A DNA stretch of 64,000 nt from Brevibacillus fluminis. GTDB lineage: Bacteria; Bacillota; Bacilli; Brevibacillales; Brevibacillaceae. Of this stretch, positions 34,560 through 43,534 are shown in pieces. The stretch lies in NCBI RefSeq assembly GCF_003710825.1, contig NZ_RHHQ01000011.1:62001-126000 (forward strand), given 5' to 3'. Numbering within the stretch: the stretch's first letter is position 1; the number at the start of each line of letters is the position of its first letter. The translations under genes were made by a program, and so were the position numbers. Below the pieces are notes generated by a model, which was not told the DNA's origin, searched no databases, and saw nothing but the letters and a program-made list of their open reading frames with translations.

Positions 34560-36338
34560 ATGGCAAGTGCAGTGAAACAGTTGGAAAAGGTTCTGCTTGA
34601 TGAGATTAGTCTGGAAGCGCCAGAGGCTATATTGGAACGGTTTCGTCATCTGATTCGCGAATCTGGCAGCGAAGATGAAAGAATCGCTTCCCAATTTCTT
34701 GTCAGTCTTCTGGAAAAGTGGGGAGTTCCCTATAGGGTTCACCATCCTCAGCTTTATTTGAGTATTCCTAAAAAGGCGAGAATAAAACTGATCGAGCCCC
34801 ACTTGAAAGAGTTTGTGGCAAAAACGCCGTCATTTTCAGTTTCCACAGAGGATTCATGGGGATCTGGAGAATTGGTCTACATCCCTGCCGGAGATGACGA
34901 GATAGGTTTAGAAGATTGGTTTGATGCCGAGATGTATCGGCGACTGAACAATTTGGAAGGAAAGGTGGTCATCACAGAAGGTTATGCAATGCCTGGAAAA
35001 GTGGCGGCTTTTAATGACAAAGGAGTCGCGGCAGCAATCTTTATCAATCCCGGACAAAATATTCACGATGGCATCTGCACCTCAATTTGGGGCGCACCTG
35101 ATTTAGACAACATGAATAATGAGCCGCAAATTCCGGTTTTGGCAGTCAACAAATACGATGGAGAAGAACTCAAAAAACTGTCGCAAACAGGAAAAGTCGT
35201 ACTTGAGTTTCAAACACAGTTGGAGAAGGGGTGGTTTCCATGCCCATTGATCGATATTTTGATCAAGGGCACCGAGGAGCCGGAAAAATACGTGCTGCTT
35301 CATGGGCATCTGGATTCCTGGCATGTCGGAATCGGTGATAATGCGACGGGTGATGCGGCACTAATCGAAATGGCGCGTATTTTCCACAAACACCAAGACA
35401 AGCTGAAACGTAGTCTGCGAATCGCCATTTGGCCAGGTCATTCAACAGGAAGATATGCTGGCTCAACCTGGTTTGCCGATCAGTTTGGGCTTGACCTAGA
35501 GGAGAATTGCATTGCACAGGTGAACTGTGACTCACCGGGTTGCCGCTGGGCTACATCCTATGAGTATATGGACTGGATGAGCGAAGTGGACGAATTTTGT
35601 CAGGAAGCGATTAAGGATGCTGTTGGTCAAGCATCGAAAGGGAATCGACCGGTTCGCGCAGGAGACTACTCGTTTAACAATATCGGCATTACCTCCTTCT
35701 TTATGCTATCATCCAGCATTCCGGAAGAAATCCTGAAAGAGAAGGGCTACTATCCTGTGGGAGGGTGCGGGGCCAATATTGAGTGGCATACTCATGAAGA
35801 TTTAATGCATGTAGTTGACTATGATGTTCTTGTAAAAGACTTGCAAGTGTACATCACGTCGGTCATCCGTGTATTGCAGGCACCGATTCATCCATTTTTC
35901 TTTACAAAAACGGTAGACGATATAAAGCAAACCATCCAAGCGTATCAGGTGAGGATAGGCGAGCATTTCAGCTTTGATCAAGCCGTAGCTGAAGCGGACA
36001 ACCTTCTTCACGCTTTGGCAGCATTTTATCAACGATTGGAGAAGTTGAGCGATCGGGAAATCTCTGACCCGCAGGTGCAACTTGCGAACAAACAACTTCT
36101 TCAGTTAGCAAGAATTCTTGTCCCGATCAATTACACCAGGCAAGGAAAATTCAGGCATGATCCCGCACTTGATGTTCCACCGCTTCCTGACTTGGCGCCT
36201 GCCTGTGAGCTTGGAAACACAGCCGTTGGTTCGCATGTTTATAACGTGGTGCAAACTCATCTGACACGTGGCCAAAATCGGGTCGCATGGGCACTTAAAC
36301 AGGCCACCAGTATCGTCCGAGAGGAACAGAGTAGATAG
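34560..36338 (+). CDS. M28-family peptidase-like protein with PA insert and unusual active site
   Basis: 592 residues from the ATG at 34560. A PA-type domain (about 105-215: GKVVITEGYAMPGKVAAFNDKGVAAAIFIN) precedes the metallopeptidase core with GHLDSWHVGIGDNATGDAAL, holding His250 and Asp252 and the second Asp of the co-catalytic site. Where M28 enzymes have the catalytic Glu-Glu (GAEExGLxGS), this one has WPGHSTGRYAGSTW: His-Ser replaces Glu-Glu. Later ligands (NCDSPG; WHTHEDL) seem retained. Cytosolic, no signal peptide. Last gene of the sigma-54 operon. Like the M20 member of this operon it departs from the standard site. Confidence 0.82.
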   Translation: MASAVKQLEKVLLDEISLEAPEAILERFRHLIRESGSEDERIASQFLVSLLEKWGVPYRVHHPQLYLSIPKKARIKLIEPHLKEFVAKTPSFSVSTEDSWGSGELVYIPAGDDEIGLEDWFDAEMYRRLNNLEGKVVITEGYAMPGKVAAFNDKGVAAAIFINPGQNIHDGICTSIWGAPDLDNMNNEPQIPVLAVNKYDGEELKKLSQTGKVVLEFQTQLEKGWFPCPLIDILIKGTEEPEKYVLLHGHLDSWHVGIGDNATGDAALIEMARIFHKHQDKLKRSLRIAIWPGHSTGRYAGSTWFADQFGLDLEENCIAQVNCDSPGCRWATSYEYMDWMSEVDEFCQEAIKDAVGQASKGNRPVRAGDYSFNNIGITSFFMLSSSIPEEILKEKGYYPVGGCGANIEWHTHEDLMHVVDYDVLVKDLQVYITSVIRVLQAPIHPFFFTKTVDDIKQTIQAYQVRIGEHFSFDQAVAEADNLLHALAAFYQRLEKLSDREISDPQVQLANKQLLQLARILVPINYTRQGKFRHDPALDVPPLPDLAPACELGNTAVGSHVYNVVQTHLTRGQNRVAWALKQATSIVREEQSR

Positions 36339-36354
36339 GGATAAAAAAGAAACT

Positions 36355-36388
36355 GGGGAAAAACGAAACGATTTCCCCGGCTTCTTTA
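36355..36388. terminator. Terminator at the end of the sigma-54 peptide operon
   Basis: GGGGAAA (36355-36361) pairs with TTTCCCC (36372-36378) and is followed by GGCTTCTTT. It separates the operon from a convergent minus-strand gene and could serve both. Confidence 0.5.
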
Positions 36389-36430
36389 CTTGTTTAGGGA
36401 CTTTCAAGACAGCCCCGTCCATTCTTCTAG

Positions 36431-37288
36431 CTAGTTTCCTTTTTGACTGTCGAGCTTGGTATCAAACTGGTTTACAAAGATGGACGGTGCCCCCAATGGA
36501 GTATAGAAATCAAACTCGACCGACTGAGCAAATTCACCATTACCTGTAACTTTAATCAACATAGGCATAGGAGCGTGACCGTTCGGCTTCCAGAGAGCGG
36601 ATATTTTGTACCGGCCGAGCGGGATTTTTTCGACTCCGTGACCGCCAGTTGAGAGTGCAGCTGCACGTGTTGTGATCGTTTTGCCTTTGCTACCGTCAAA
36701 CAATGGCCCGACAGGTGTGAGTGTAATTTCCAAGTCGTTCATTTCAAATTGCGGCAAGCTATCGTCAAACGACCAAAAATCGGGATGGATTTCGATATGT
36801 CCTACGACACCCTTCAAGGTGAAATTACGAACAGCCCCTGAACTACTGGCGAATGGTTGATCGACGTCAGACCTCAAATAAAGCTTTTGCTCCTTGCCGT
36901 TATAGGGGAGTGAGAAACTTGTAGACATAATCCAGGTCGTCGGGAGGTGAGGCAATTGGATCCGATAAAATCCATTCTTATCGGTCACCGCTCCTAAGTT
37001 GCTGTCAGAGAACAATTGGTTATCTGCATTGATCGTAACTCCTGGAATTGGCTTGCCCTGCGCATTACGTAAATAGCCTTTCACAACGTAGGGCTCTACT
37101 TTTCCGGCAGAGGGAAGGGGTGCAGGCTTCGAAGCAGGTGCAGGTGTCGGCTTTGGTTGTGCAGCAGGAGTAGGCGTTGAAGCAACGGCTGGCTGCGTTT
37201 GGACAAAGGCATCCGCAATTCCGGTGTATGCAAGACAACCTGCCACCAAAAGGGATAAGCTCATCAATTGCTTCCTAAATTTTATCAT
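36431..37288 (-). CDS. Exported protein with Pro/Ala linker and carboxypeptidase-regulatory-like beta domain
   Basis: 285 residues. Signal peptide (about 1-27, cleavage after GIADA), then a Pro/Ala/Thr/Lys linker of ~40 residues (PTPAPASKPAPLPS), then a domain beginning VVKGYLRNAQGKPIPGVTINA and AVTDKNGFYRIQLPHLP, the pattern of carboxypeptidase regulatory-like (beta-sandwich, adhesion) domains. The remaining ~130 residues are beta-rich without a known motif. Probably attached to or released around the cell wall. Start has AAGGAG. Co-transcribed with the repeat-protein gene 35 bases upstream on the same strand. Confidence 0.75.
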   Translation of the reverse strand: MIKFRKQLMSLSLLVAGCLAYTGIADAFVQTQPAVASTPTPAAQPKPTPAPASKPAPLPSAGKVEPYVVKGYLRNAQGKPIPGVTINADNQLFSDSNLGAVTDKNGFYRIQLPHLPTTWIMSTSFSLPYNGKEQKLYLRSDVDQPFASSSGAVRNFTLKGVVGHIEIHPDFWSFDDSLPQFEMNDLEITLTPVGPLFDGSKGKTITTRAAALSTGGHGVEKIPLGRYKISALWKPNGHAPMPMLIKVTGNGEFAQSVEFDFYTPLGAPSIFVNQFDTKLDSQKGN

Positions 37289-37323
37289 CTCAGTATTCTC
37301 CTTTTCGGAAAATCTTTGTATGG

Positions 37324-37659
37324 TTAAGCCTCAGGTTTCGCCTCTGGTTTGGCAGCGATCAACCGACCCGCGTTTGCCCCGAAAGCCATTTCAGGCTTCG
37401 CCTCAGGTTTTCCGGCGATCAACCGACCCGCGTTTACCCCGAAAGCCATTTCAGGTTTCGCCTCAGGTTTTCCGGCGATCAACCGACCCGCGTTTACCCC
37501 GAAAGCCACTTCAGGTTTTGCCTCTGGTTTAGCAGCGATCATCCATTTTGTTGCGGAAAACATCTCTGGCTTTGCTTCCGGCTTGGCGCTCACCGCTGCC
37601 GGAAAGGCAATTGCTGTGAGTAATCCAGCCGCTACAATCAACTTGAATCCTTTGTTCAT
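37324..37659 (-). CDS. Small exported protein of 20-residue tandem repeats
   Basis: 111 residues from the ATG at 37659, set by a GGAGGT site (the frame runs further upstream without one). Signal peptide ends near AVSA at about residue 25. The mature protein consists of KPEAKPE blocks alternating with MAFGVNAGRLIAG: three near-perfect 20-residue units and two partial ones, ending in AAKPEAKPEA. Charge alternates (Lys/Glu), with a short hydrophobic segment in each unit. No known family. The regular units flanked by identical linkers recall multi-core peptide precursors or wall-spanning repeats. First gene of a two-gene minus-strand operon with the beta-domain protein. Confidence 0.7.
   Translation of the reverse strand: MNKGFKLIVAAGLLTAIAFPAAVSAKPEAKPEMFSATKWMIAAKPEAKPEVAFGVNAGRLIAGKPEAKPEMAFGVNAGRLIAGKPEAKPEMAFGANAGRLIAAKPEAKPEA
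37327..37540 (-). repeat. 60-bp direct tandem repeat inside the small exported-protein gene
   Basis: The unit containing GCGATCAACCGACCCGCGTT recurs with a period of exactly 60 bases (20 codons) in at least three copies, nearly identical at the DNA level, with a fourth decayed copy. The near identity suggests recent expansion and possible copy-number change between strains. Confidence 0.85.
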
Positions 37660-37909
37660 TGTCATAACCTCCATAAAATCAATTTGGTTTATGTGCATTA
37701 TCTTATCGCGTCAGTGTTCACCTTTTCATGAGTAACAGCCAGGAATTACAGCGGGAAAAATATAGGATAATGTTAGGAATGGGGCTGGGAATTTTGAGTT
37801 GCGGTCAGGAGGAGCGCTCAATTCCCTGTGTATAAAACGCATATGCTTTCATATTTCAAAATTCTCTGTATAATAGGGGAACACAACCTTACTCAGGAAT
37901 GATGCCACT

Positions 37910-39283
37910 ATGGAGTACATTCGCACGATGAAGAAAAAACACGATGTCTTGCTCATCTTTCTGTTAGGAACTATTTTCATCATCATAAGCATCGTTCTCC
38001 CATTTTTATTAGGACTGGATCATCTTGCATTGCTAGATGCGGTATGGATGTCCCGATTGACACAGCTGACCAATCCGTTGATGCTGGCAATGCCGATGGT
38101 GGTGTTCATCGATACGGTCCTATTTTTGCCTCTCTATATTGGCGCTTTTTTTATCGGGGAGGGTATTTCCCGGATGCTGTCTGCAAGGTGGCTTTCGGCT
38201 GTTATTCCGGCATTGATCATCCTGACCATCAATGTGGTCATGGAATTTTACACGGCAGCAAGCTATCCTTTGACCGTTTCCAAAATATTGCTTACCGTTG
38301 GGGTAGTCATCCTGCAACTGATGGATCAAGCGTTTTTGCCATTGCGAAGCAAGGTGTTTCAGTTTGTTCTATATTTTCTTGCACTCAACTGGCTGAACAT
38401 GGTGACATGGTTAACGCCTTATGGACTGGGTACGGAAAGTCTTGAAGCAAGGTTGAAAAATCTGGCGGAGGTCTTTAGTTTTGATTATGGATTAAACATT
38501 TTCTCCATCATGATCAGTCTGTTTCTGTTATTTTACCTTGCGATTTCGATCTATTTGGGCCGGATCAAAAAACAATCGGAACTGGAAAAAAACCAGGCAG
38601 AGCATGTGAGGCTCAAAATGGCAGAAGCGCGTTCCGGACAAGAGGTATTGTTTCTCGTTCATGATCTGAAAACGCCGCTTACCTCGATTCAGGGTTTGGT
38701 TTCCTTGATCGAACTGAAAGTGGATGATAAAGAAATTCGAAGTTATACAGAAATTATTGAGCAATCCATATCATCGATGAACGAGATGATCTCAGACATT
38801 CTGTTTGAAAAGATGAGAAGGATGGTACCCGTTCGGGAAATTTTGAATACGGTTGAGTCTGAGCGGCTGAGCGGTTCGCATCAAAAGCTGCATATTCGCA
38901 CCTCGGCGCAAATGCCGCTTTTGTATATCAATAAAACCAGGATTGTGAGGGCGCTCATTAACCTGATTAACAATGCGTTTGAAGCGGTTGCGAACAAACA
39001 GGAGGGAGCCGTTCATTTGCTGGTTGCCGAGACAAAAGATGAGGTGCATTTCTCGGTTATTGATAACGGCATTGGGATTCCGCAGGAGCATCTTGATAAA
39101 ATTTGGAGCATCGGCTTTTCGACAAAGGATTCTGCTGGTGCTGGACTAGCCTTTGTGCGGCAGGTCATTGAGGCGCACCATGGCAGAATGGAGGTTAGGA
39201 GCAAAAAGGGAGACTTTACAGCAATGAAAATCATTCTTCCAAAGGGGGAGAAACGGCTTGACGAAGATCTTGATTGTGGATGA
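37910..39283 (+). CDS. Membrane sensor histidine kinase
   Basis: 457 residues. Six predicted membrane helices in residues 12-215 form the sensor; no large extracellular loop is seen, so it may sense in or near the membrane or a partner transporter. The phosphorylated histidine is in FLVHDLKTPLTS, followed by a HATPase with N box LINNAFEAV, DNGIGI and SAGAGLAF. The ATPase resembles CitA/DcuS-type kinases. It overlaps the response-regulator gene by 26 bases. The peptide importer and asparaginase behind the regulator are the likely targets. In-frame ATG at 37928 is an alternative start. Confidence 0.88.
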   Translation: MEYIRTMKKKHDVLLIFLLGTIFIIISIVLPFLLGLDHLALLDAVWMSRLTQLTNPLMLAMPMVVFIDTVLFLPLYIGAFFIGEGISRMLSARWLSAVIPALIILTINVVMEFYTAASYPLTVSKILLTVGVVILQLMDQAFLPLRSKVFQFVLYFLALNWLNMVTWLTPYGLGTESLEARLKNLAEVFSFDYGLNIFSIMISLFLLFYLAISIYLGRIKKQSELEKNQAEHVRLKMAEARSGQEVLFLVHDLKTPLTSIQGLVSLIELKVDDKEIRSYTEIIEQSISSMNEMISDILFEKMRRMVPVREILNTVESERLSGSHQKLHIRTSAQMPLLYINKTRIVRALINLINNAFEAVANKQEGAVHLLVAETKDEVHFSVIDNGIGIPQEHLDKIWSIGFSTKDSAGAGLAFVRQVIEAHHGRMEVRSKKGDFTAMKIILPKGEKRLDEDLDCG

Positions 39284-39893
39284 CGACGAGAAAATCCGTT
39301 TTACCCTGCGTGAAATCTCAAAGTTTGCGGGGTTTGAATCGATTGCGGTAGACAACGGAAAACAAGCGCTTGCCCAGCTTGGTGAAGAGGATTTTGATCT
39401 CGTGCTGGTTGATTATTATATGCCGGAGATGGATGGGCTTGAAACGGTAAAGGCGATGCGGGAAATCAATCGGGAGATTCCGGTTGTGATTTTGACCGTT
39501 GATGAGCGACCTGAAACGGTGAGTCGATTCTTTGCTGCCGGAGCTACCGACTTTTCGCTTAAACCGGTTCGGGCTGCCGATTTGATCTCACGTCTCCAGA
39601 TTAATCTGAAGCTGTCGCAAATGACCCAATTACAAAAGGAAAAGAAGCGGGAGGTGTTAACGGCAAAGGGAATTAGTCCTAGCACGTTGCAACTCATCAT
39701 TGATTTTCTGCAAAAGCAAGCCGGTCCGGTGACGCTTGAGGAAATTATGGAGGGCGTCGGGCTTGCTTATCCGACTGTTTATCGGTACATCACGCATTTG
39801 CTTGACGAAGGATGGATTTATACGCTTTCCAATTACCGCAAGATTGGCAGACCGAAAAATCAATACGTTTGGAAGGGAATCGATCATGGGTAA
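39258..39893 (+). CDS. Response regulator with CitB/DcuR-like C-terminal helix-turn-helix
   Basis: 211 residues from a TTG at 39258, inside the end of the kinase gene, with AAGGGGGAG upstream. Receiver: acidic pair in ILIVDDDEKIR, phospho-acceptor Asp in LVLVDYYMPEMDG, Thr/Ser in VVILTVDE and Lys in SLKPV. C-terminus (about 140-205) has a winged-helix unit SPSTLQLIIDFLQKQAGPVTLEEIMEGVGLA-type (helix-turn-helix with PTVYRYITHLLDEGW), as in CitB-family regulators of citrate/malate/glutamine uptake. Presumed activator of the following operon. Confidence 0.9.
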   Translation: MTKILIVDDDEKIRFTLREISKFAGFESIAVDNGKQALAQLGEEDFDLVLVDYYMPEMDGLETVKAMREINREIPVVILTVDERPETVSRFFAAGATDFSLKPVRAADLISRLQINLKLSQMTQLQKEKKREVLTAKGISPSTLQLIIDFLQKQAGPVTLEEIMEGVGLAYPTVYRYITHLLDEGWIYTLSNYRKIGRPKNQYVWKGIDHG

Positions 39894-39926
39894 GAGCTGA
39901 TATCTCGATCAGCTCTTCTTTTTTTA
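39893..39926 (+). terminator. Terminator after the two-component genes
   Basis: AGAGCTGAT (39893-39901), loop ATCTCG, ATCAGCTCT (39908-39916), then TCTTTTTTT. It begins inside the stop codon. The transporter operon therefore needs its own promoter in the 80 bases before 40010. Confidence 0.8.
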
Positions 39927-40009
39927 TCTTATTTTTCTGTGTTTTCCGTTAAATGAAAGGGGTTACAATTGCGTTGAAAATAGATCAAGCAGAGAAGGGG
40001 GAAAAGAGT

Positions 40010-41596
40010 GTGAAAAAAATTGCAGGCATTCTTCAGAAGTTTGGCGCTGTCCTGGTTTGCTGTACATTGCTCGCAGCCTGTCAAGCTGCGAAGCCTGAAA
40101 CAGAAAAAGCCGCACCGGCAAGTAATGCCCAAGCTGGTGATCAAAAAAAGACCGATAAGCTTGTAGTGGTGATGGAGGCAAACCCTGATTCACTGGATCC
40201 GCAAAATACAACAGAAACCACGGCTAATTCCGCGCAGCGTACAATGCTGGAGGGGTTAGTGGGGTTTGACAAGGATATGAAACCCATTCCTGTTCTGGCA
40301 AAGGAAATGCCGGAGCTCGGCAAGGATGCGAAATCACTTACGATCAAGCTGAAGGAAGGGGTGCTCTTTCAGGATGGGACACCTTTTGATGGGGAAGCCG
40401 TCAAGAAAAACTTTGAACGAGTTCTGGATAAGAATAACAATTTGAAGCGTAACAATTTTTTCAACATGATTGAGAAGGTTGAAGTATTGGATCCCCACAC
40501 CGTTAAATTTGACCTTAATACGCCATTTTCCGCCATTGTTAACATATTGGCTCATCCCGCTGCAGCAATCATGTCACCGAAATCGTTTGAAGGCGGCAAT
40601 AAGGTAGACCGTCATCCTGTTGGAACGGGACCCTATCAATTCAGTGAATGGGTAGACGGACAATATATTCGGATGAAGAAGTTTGATCAGTATTGGGACA
40701 AGGAAAACCAGCCTGCGTTCCAAACGGTTGAATTCCGTCTGGTTCCAGAAACAGCTTCTCGTGTAGCGATGCTGATGGCTGGTGAAGCTCACCTTGTTTA
40801 TCCGCTTGGACCTGAGCAAGCCGAAATGCTCAAGAAAAATCCGAAAGTCGAAATCAACAACTATCCGTCCATCATCGAAAACTATTTGGGCTTCAATCAT
40901 AAACAAAAGCCATTCGATAATGTGAAAGTTCGCCAGGCAATCAATTATGCCATTAACAAGGAAGCGATGATCAACGTAGTCAAGATGGGCTATGCCAGCA
41001 TTGCCGATTCACCTGTCGCACCTAAAGTCAGCGGCTACAGCAAACAGCCGGCCTATGATTTCAGCGTGGAGAAGGCGAAGCAGCTGCTCGCGGAAGCGGG
41101 ATATCCGAATGGATTTGATGCGATTCTGTGGACGGACAATCCGACCGAGATGATCAAAGGCGCTGAATTTATCAAGCAACAATTAGGTGTGGTGGGGATC
41201 AATTTGAAAATCGAGACAATGGAAACAGGGACGTTCTACGACAGGCTTGACGCCGGCCAAGGCATCCAGCTGTATTATTCCCACTGGTCTCCGTCGACAG
41301 GGCAAGCTGACTGGGTGCTCCGCCCTAACTTTGGAAGTGCGTTTGTGGGAGCGAAAGGAAACAACTCGGGCCATTACATCAATCCAAAGCTGGACGAATT
41401 GACTGAGAAGGCGCTAGGCGCGAGCGATCCAGCAGAGGTTCAGCGTTATTATGACGAGGCGCAAAAAGTTGTTGTTGAGGATGCCGCATGGGGACTGCTC
41501 TTTGTCGACGGCATTCTGGTAGGGAAACAAAAGGAATTGAAGGACGCGAATGTACTTCCTGATGGAGTGATCGATGTTCGAAAAGCAAAATTTTAA
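40010..41596 (+). CDS. Peptide ABC transporter substrate-binding lipoprotein (SBP family 5)
   Basis: 528 residues from the GTG at 40010, picked because AAGGGGG is upstream and it gives a compact lipoprotein signal with lipobox LLAAC. Family-5 features: VVMEANPDSLDPQNTTE, LTIKLKEGVLFQDGTPFDGEAVKKNFER, HPVGTGPYQFSEWVDGQYI, NVKVRQAINYAINKEAMI. Similar architecture to the binding protein at 28.7 kb but clearly divergent from it, so the two importers should differ in substrate. Confidence 0.92.
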   Translation: MKKIAGILQKFGAVLVCCTLLAACQAAKPETEKAAPASNAQAGDQKKTDKLVVVMEANPDSLDPQNTTETTANSAQRTMLEGLVGFDKDMKPIPVLAKEMPELGKDAKSLTIKLKEGVLFQDGTPFDGEAVKKNFERVLDKNNNLKRNNFFNMIEKVEVLDPHTVKFDLNTPFSAIVNILAHPAAAIMSPKSFEGGNKVDRHPVGTGPYQFSEWVDGQYIRMKKFDQYWDKENQPAFQTVEFRLVPETASRVAMLMAGEAHLVYPLGPEQAEMLKKNPKVEINNYPSIIENYLGFNHKQKPFDNVKVRQAINYAINKEAMINVVKMGYASIADSPVAPKVSGYSKQPAYDFSVEKAKQLLAEAGYPNGFDAILWTDNPTEMIKGAEFIKQQLGVVGINLKIETMETGTFYDRLDAGQGIQLYYSHWSPSTGQADWVLRPNFGSAFVGAKGNNSGHYINPKLDELTEKALGASDPAEVQRYYDEAQKVVVEDAAWGLLFVDGILVGKQKELKDANVLPDGVIDVRKAKF

Positions 41597-41618
41597 AGCG
41601 CAACAATAAAACAACAAA

Positions 41619-41653
41619 AAGGAGTGGCTTTTCCATTGGTTTGGTCACTCCTT
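41619..41653 (+). other. Intercistronic hairpin between binding protein and permease
   Basis: AAGGAGTG (41619-41626) pairs perfectly with CACTCCTT (41646-41653). No T-run follows. Such hairpins between a binding-protein gene and its permease often protect the upstream message and lower downstream expression. It also hides the AAGGAG at 41619, so translation of the permease probably starts further on. Confidence 0.45.
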
Positions 41654-41691
41654 CCTTGTTGGCATCCTTTGCAAAGGAACAGGTGGTGTCT

Positions 41692-42612
41692 TTGATCAGG
41701 TACATGGTCAAAAGAATAACCGGGATGATCCCGATGCTGTTTATCGTTTCTGTCATCATTTTTCTGTTCATTCACGTGATCCCGGGTGATCCCGCGCGCA
41801 TTGCCCTCGGAGCGGATGCTACCGGTGAGGCGGTGGCAAACCTGCGCACCTCAATGGGACTGGATCAGCCGCTTTTCCAACAGTATGTTACCTACATCAA
41901 GAATCTGCTCCGTGGCGACTTCGGCAATTCGTTTAAAAGCCATGAACCCGTTTCGAAAATTCTTTGGGAAAAATTCCTACTTACGCTGGAGCTTACCCTA
42001 TGGGGGATGGGCTGGTCGCTCATTGTAGGCATTTTGATGGGTGTAATCGCAGCGGTTAGGCGAAATCGCTGGCCTGATTATGTAGGCATGTCGATTTCCA
42101 TTGTAGGGCTGAGCATGCCGGAGTTCTGGTTTGGCTTTCTTCTGATTGATTTGTTTTCCATTAAACTGGGGTGGTTGCCTACTGGCGGCACGGAAGGGTG
42201 GGGTAGCTTGATCATGCCGTCTCTGACGCTAGGGATCGGAGTGTTAGGGTTGTTTGCGCGCTTCACCCGAACCAGCTTACTGGAGGTTATGAAAGAGGAT
42301 TATATACGCACAGCGAAAGCAAAAGGGGTCTCGAAGCAGCTTGTCATTCTGAAGCACGCTTTGCGTAATGCCCTGATTCCGCTGGTGACGATGAGTGGCA
42401 TCCAGTTCGGTTTTATGCTAAGTGGAGCTGTCGTAATTGAAGTGGTCTTTAGCTGGCCAGGCATGGGAGTGCTTCTGGTGGATGCTGTTAAATTCCGTGA
42501 TTTTCCGGTGATACAAGGAAGCATGTTTCTTTTCACGCTGGAGTTTCTTGTTATCACGCTCATCGTCGACCTTTTGTATGCGCTGCTTAATCCGCAAATG
42601 AGAATTGATTAA
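41692..42612 (+). CDS. Peptide ABC transporter permease (DppB/OppB type)
   Basis: 306 residues from the TTG at 41692 (AGGTGG six bases upstream); an ATG at 41704 is possible. It begins IRYMVKRITGMIPMLF, the family start. HVIPGDPARIALGADATGE, the coupling loop DYIRTAKAKGVSKQLVILKHALRNALIPL and VFSWPGMGVLLVDAVKFRDFPVIQG are all typical. Six membrane helices. An upstream extension of the frame covers an intercistronic hairpin and is unlikely to be translated. Confidence 0.9.
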   Translation: MIRYMVKRITGMIPMLFIVSVIIFLFIHVIPGDPARIALGADATGEAVANLRTSMGLDQPLFQQYVTYIKNLLRGDFGNSFKSHEPVSKILWEKFLLTLELTLWGMGWSLIVGILMGVIAAVRRNRWPDYVGMSISIVGLSMPEFWFGFLLIDLFSIKLGWLPTGGTEGWGSLIMPSLTLGIGVLGLFARFTRTSLLEVMKEDYIRTAKAKGVSKQLVILKHALRNALIPLVTMSGIQFGFMLSGAVVIEVVFSWPGMGVLLVDAVKFRDFPVIQGSMFLFTLEFLVITLIVDLLYALLNPQMRID

Positions 42613-42630
42613 AAGAAAAGAGGGATCACG

Positions 42631-43527
42631 TTGTCTGCTTCCGTTCAACTTAAGCCCCTAAGCCAACAGCAAACGGAGGAAGAGCTCTTTTCGCCAAGAC
42701 GCGAATTTTTCCGGAAATTTCGTGCTCAAAAGCTGGCGTTTTATTCGTTGTTCTTGGTATTGCTGATTGGTTTGACAGCTCTTTTTGGGGCGTATTTGAC
42801 TCCTTATTCACCTAGTGAGCCAGATTACAATGCGGTGCTGATGCCTCCCTCTCTATCGCACTGGGCAGGGACTGATCATTTTGGCCGTGACATTCTCAGC
42901 CGAATTATCGCCGGAACGCAAATTTCTCTTTTGGTTGGGGTAATGTCTGTCTTTTTCGGTGCTTTGCTAGGCACTCTGATCGGCCTGACATCCGGCTATT
43001 TTGGCGGATGGTATGACAGCTTGATGATGAAGCTCACGGATGTGATGTTTGCATTTCCTGGCATCTTGCTCGCGATTGGCCTCATCGCCGTTTTGGGAAC
43101 CGGATTGTCCAACGTTGTGATCGCGGTATCCATCTTTACGCTGCCAATCTTTATCCGTATCGTTCGGGCGAGCACGCTGACCTTCACGAACATGACTTAC
43201 ATCGAAGCAGCCCGCTCTATCGGTGTAAAGGACTGGTCGATCATGTATCGCCACATTTTGCCACAGGTGCTTCCGGTCATCATCGTTTATCTCAGTATGA
43301 GGATTGGCGTTGCCATTTTGATCGGTGCATCACTTAGCTTTTTGGGGCTTGGTGCCGACCCGTCCACTCCCGAATGGGGCGCCATGCTCAGCACGAGCAG
43401 GGACTATGTTACAGTGGCGCCTCATGTGGTGTTTTTCCCCGGCCTGGCCATTATCATCACCGTGCTGGCTTTTAATGTATTGGGCGATGGTCTGCGGGAT
43501 GCCCTTGATACCAAATTGAAGGAGTAG
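42631..43527 (+). CDS. Peptide ABC transporter permease (DppC/OppC type)
   Basis: 298 residues from a TTG with AGAGGGA upstream. N-terminal cytosolic segment, then a membrane helix, LMPPSLSHWAGTDHFGRDILSRIIAGTQISL, and the EAA loop IEAARSIGVKDWSIMYRHILPQVLPVI, followed by GASLSFLGLGADPSTPEWGAML. Partner of the preceding permease. Confidence 0.93.
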   Translation: MSASVQLKPLSQQQTEEELFSPRREFFRKFRAQKLAFYSLFLVLLIGLTALFGAYLTPYSPSEPDYNAVLMPPSLSHWAGTDHFGRDILSRIIAGTQISLLVGVMSVFFGALLGTLIGLTSGYFGGWYDSLMMKLTDVMFAFPGILLAIGLIAVLGTGLSNVVIAVSIFTLPIFIRIVRASTLTFTNMTYIEAARSIGVKDWSIMYRHILPQVLPVIIVYLSMRIGVAILIGASLSFLGLGADPSTPEWGAMLSTSRDYVTVAPHVVFFPGLAIIITVLAFNVLGDGLRDALDTKLKE

Positions 43528-43534
43528 AGTGGGC

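Noticed and set aside
37327..37540. Regular 60-bp repeats that could look like a CRISPR array
   Set aside because: The repeats are contiguous, without unique spacers, and read as 20-codon units of one exported-protein gene.
41641..41691. Longer N-terminus for the DppB-type permease
   Set aside because: It would begin inside a hairpin with no usable ribosome binding site, and the family starts at IRYMVKR.
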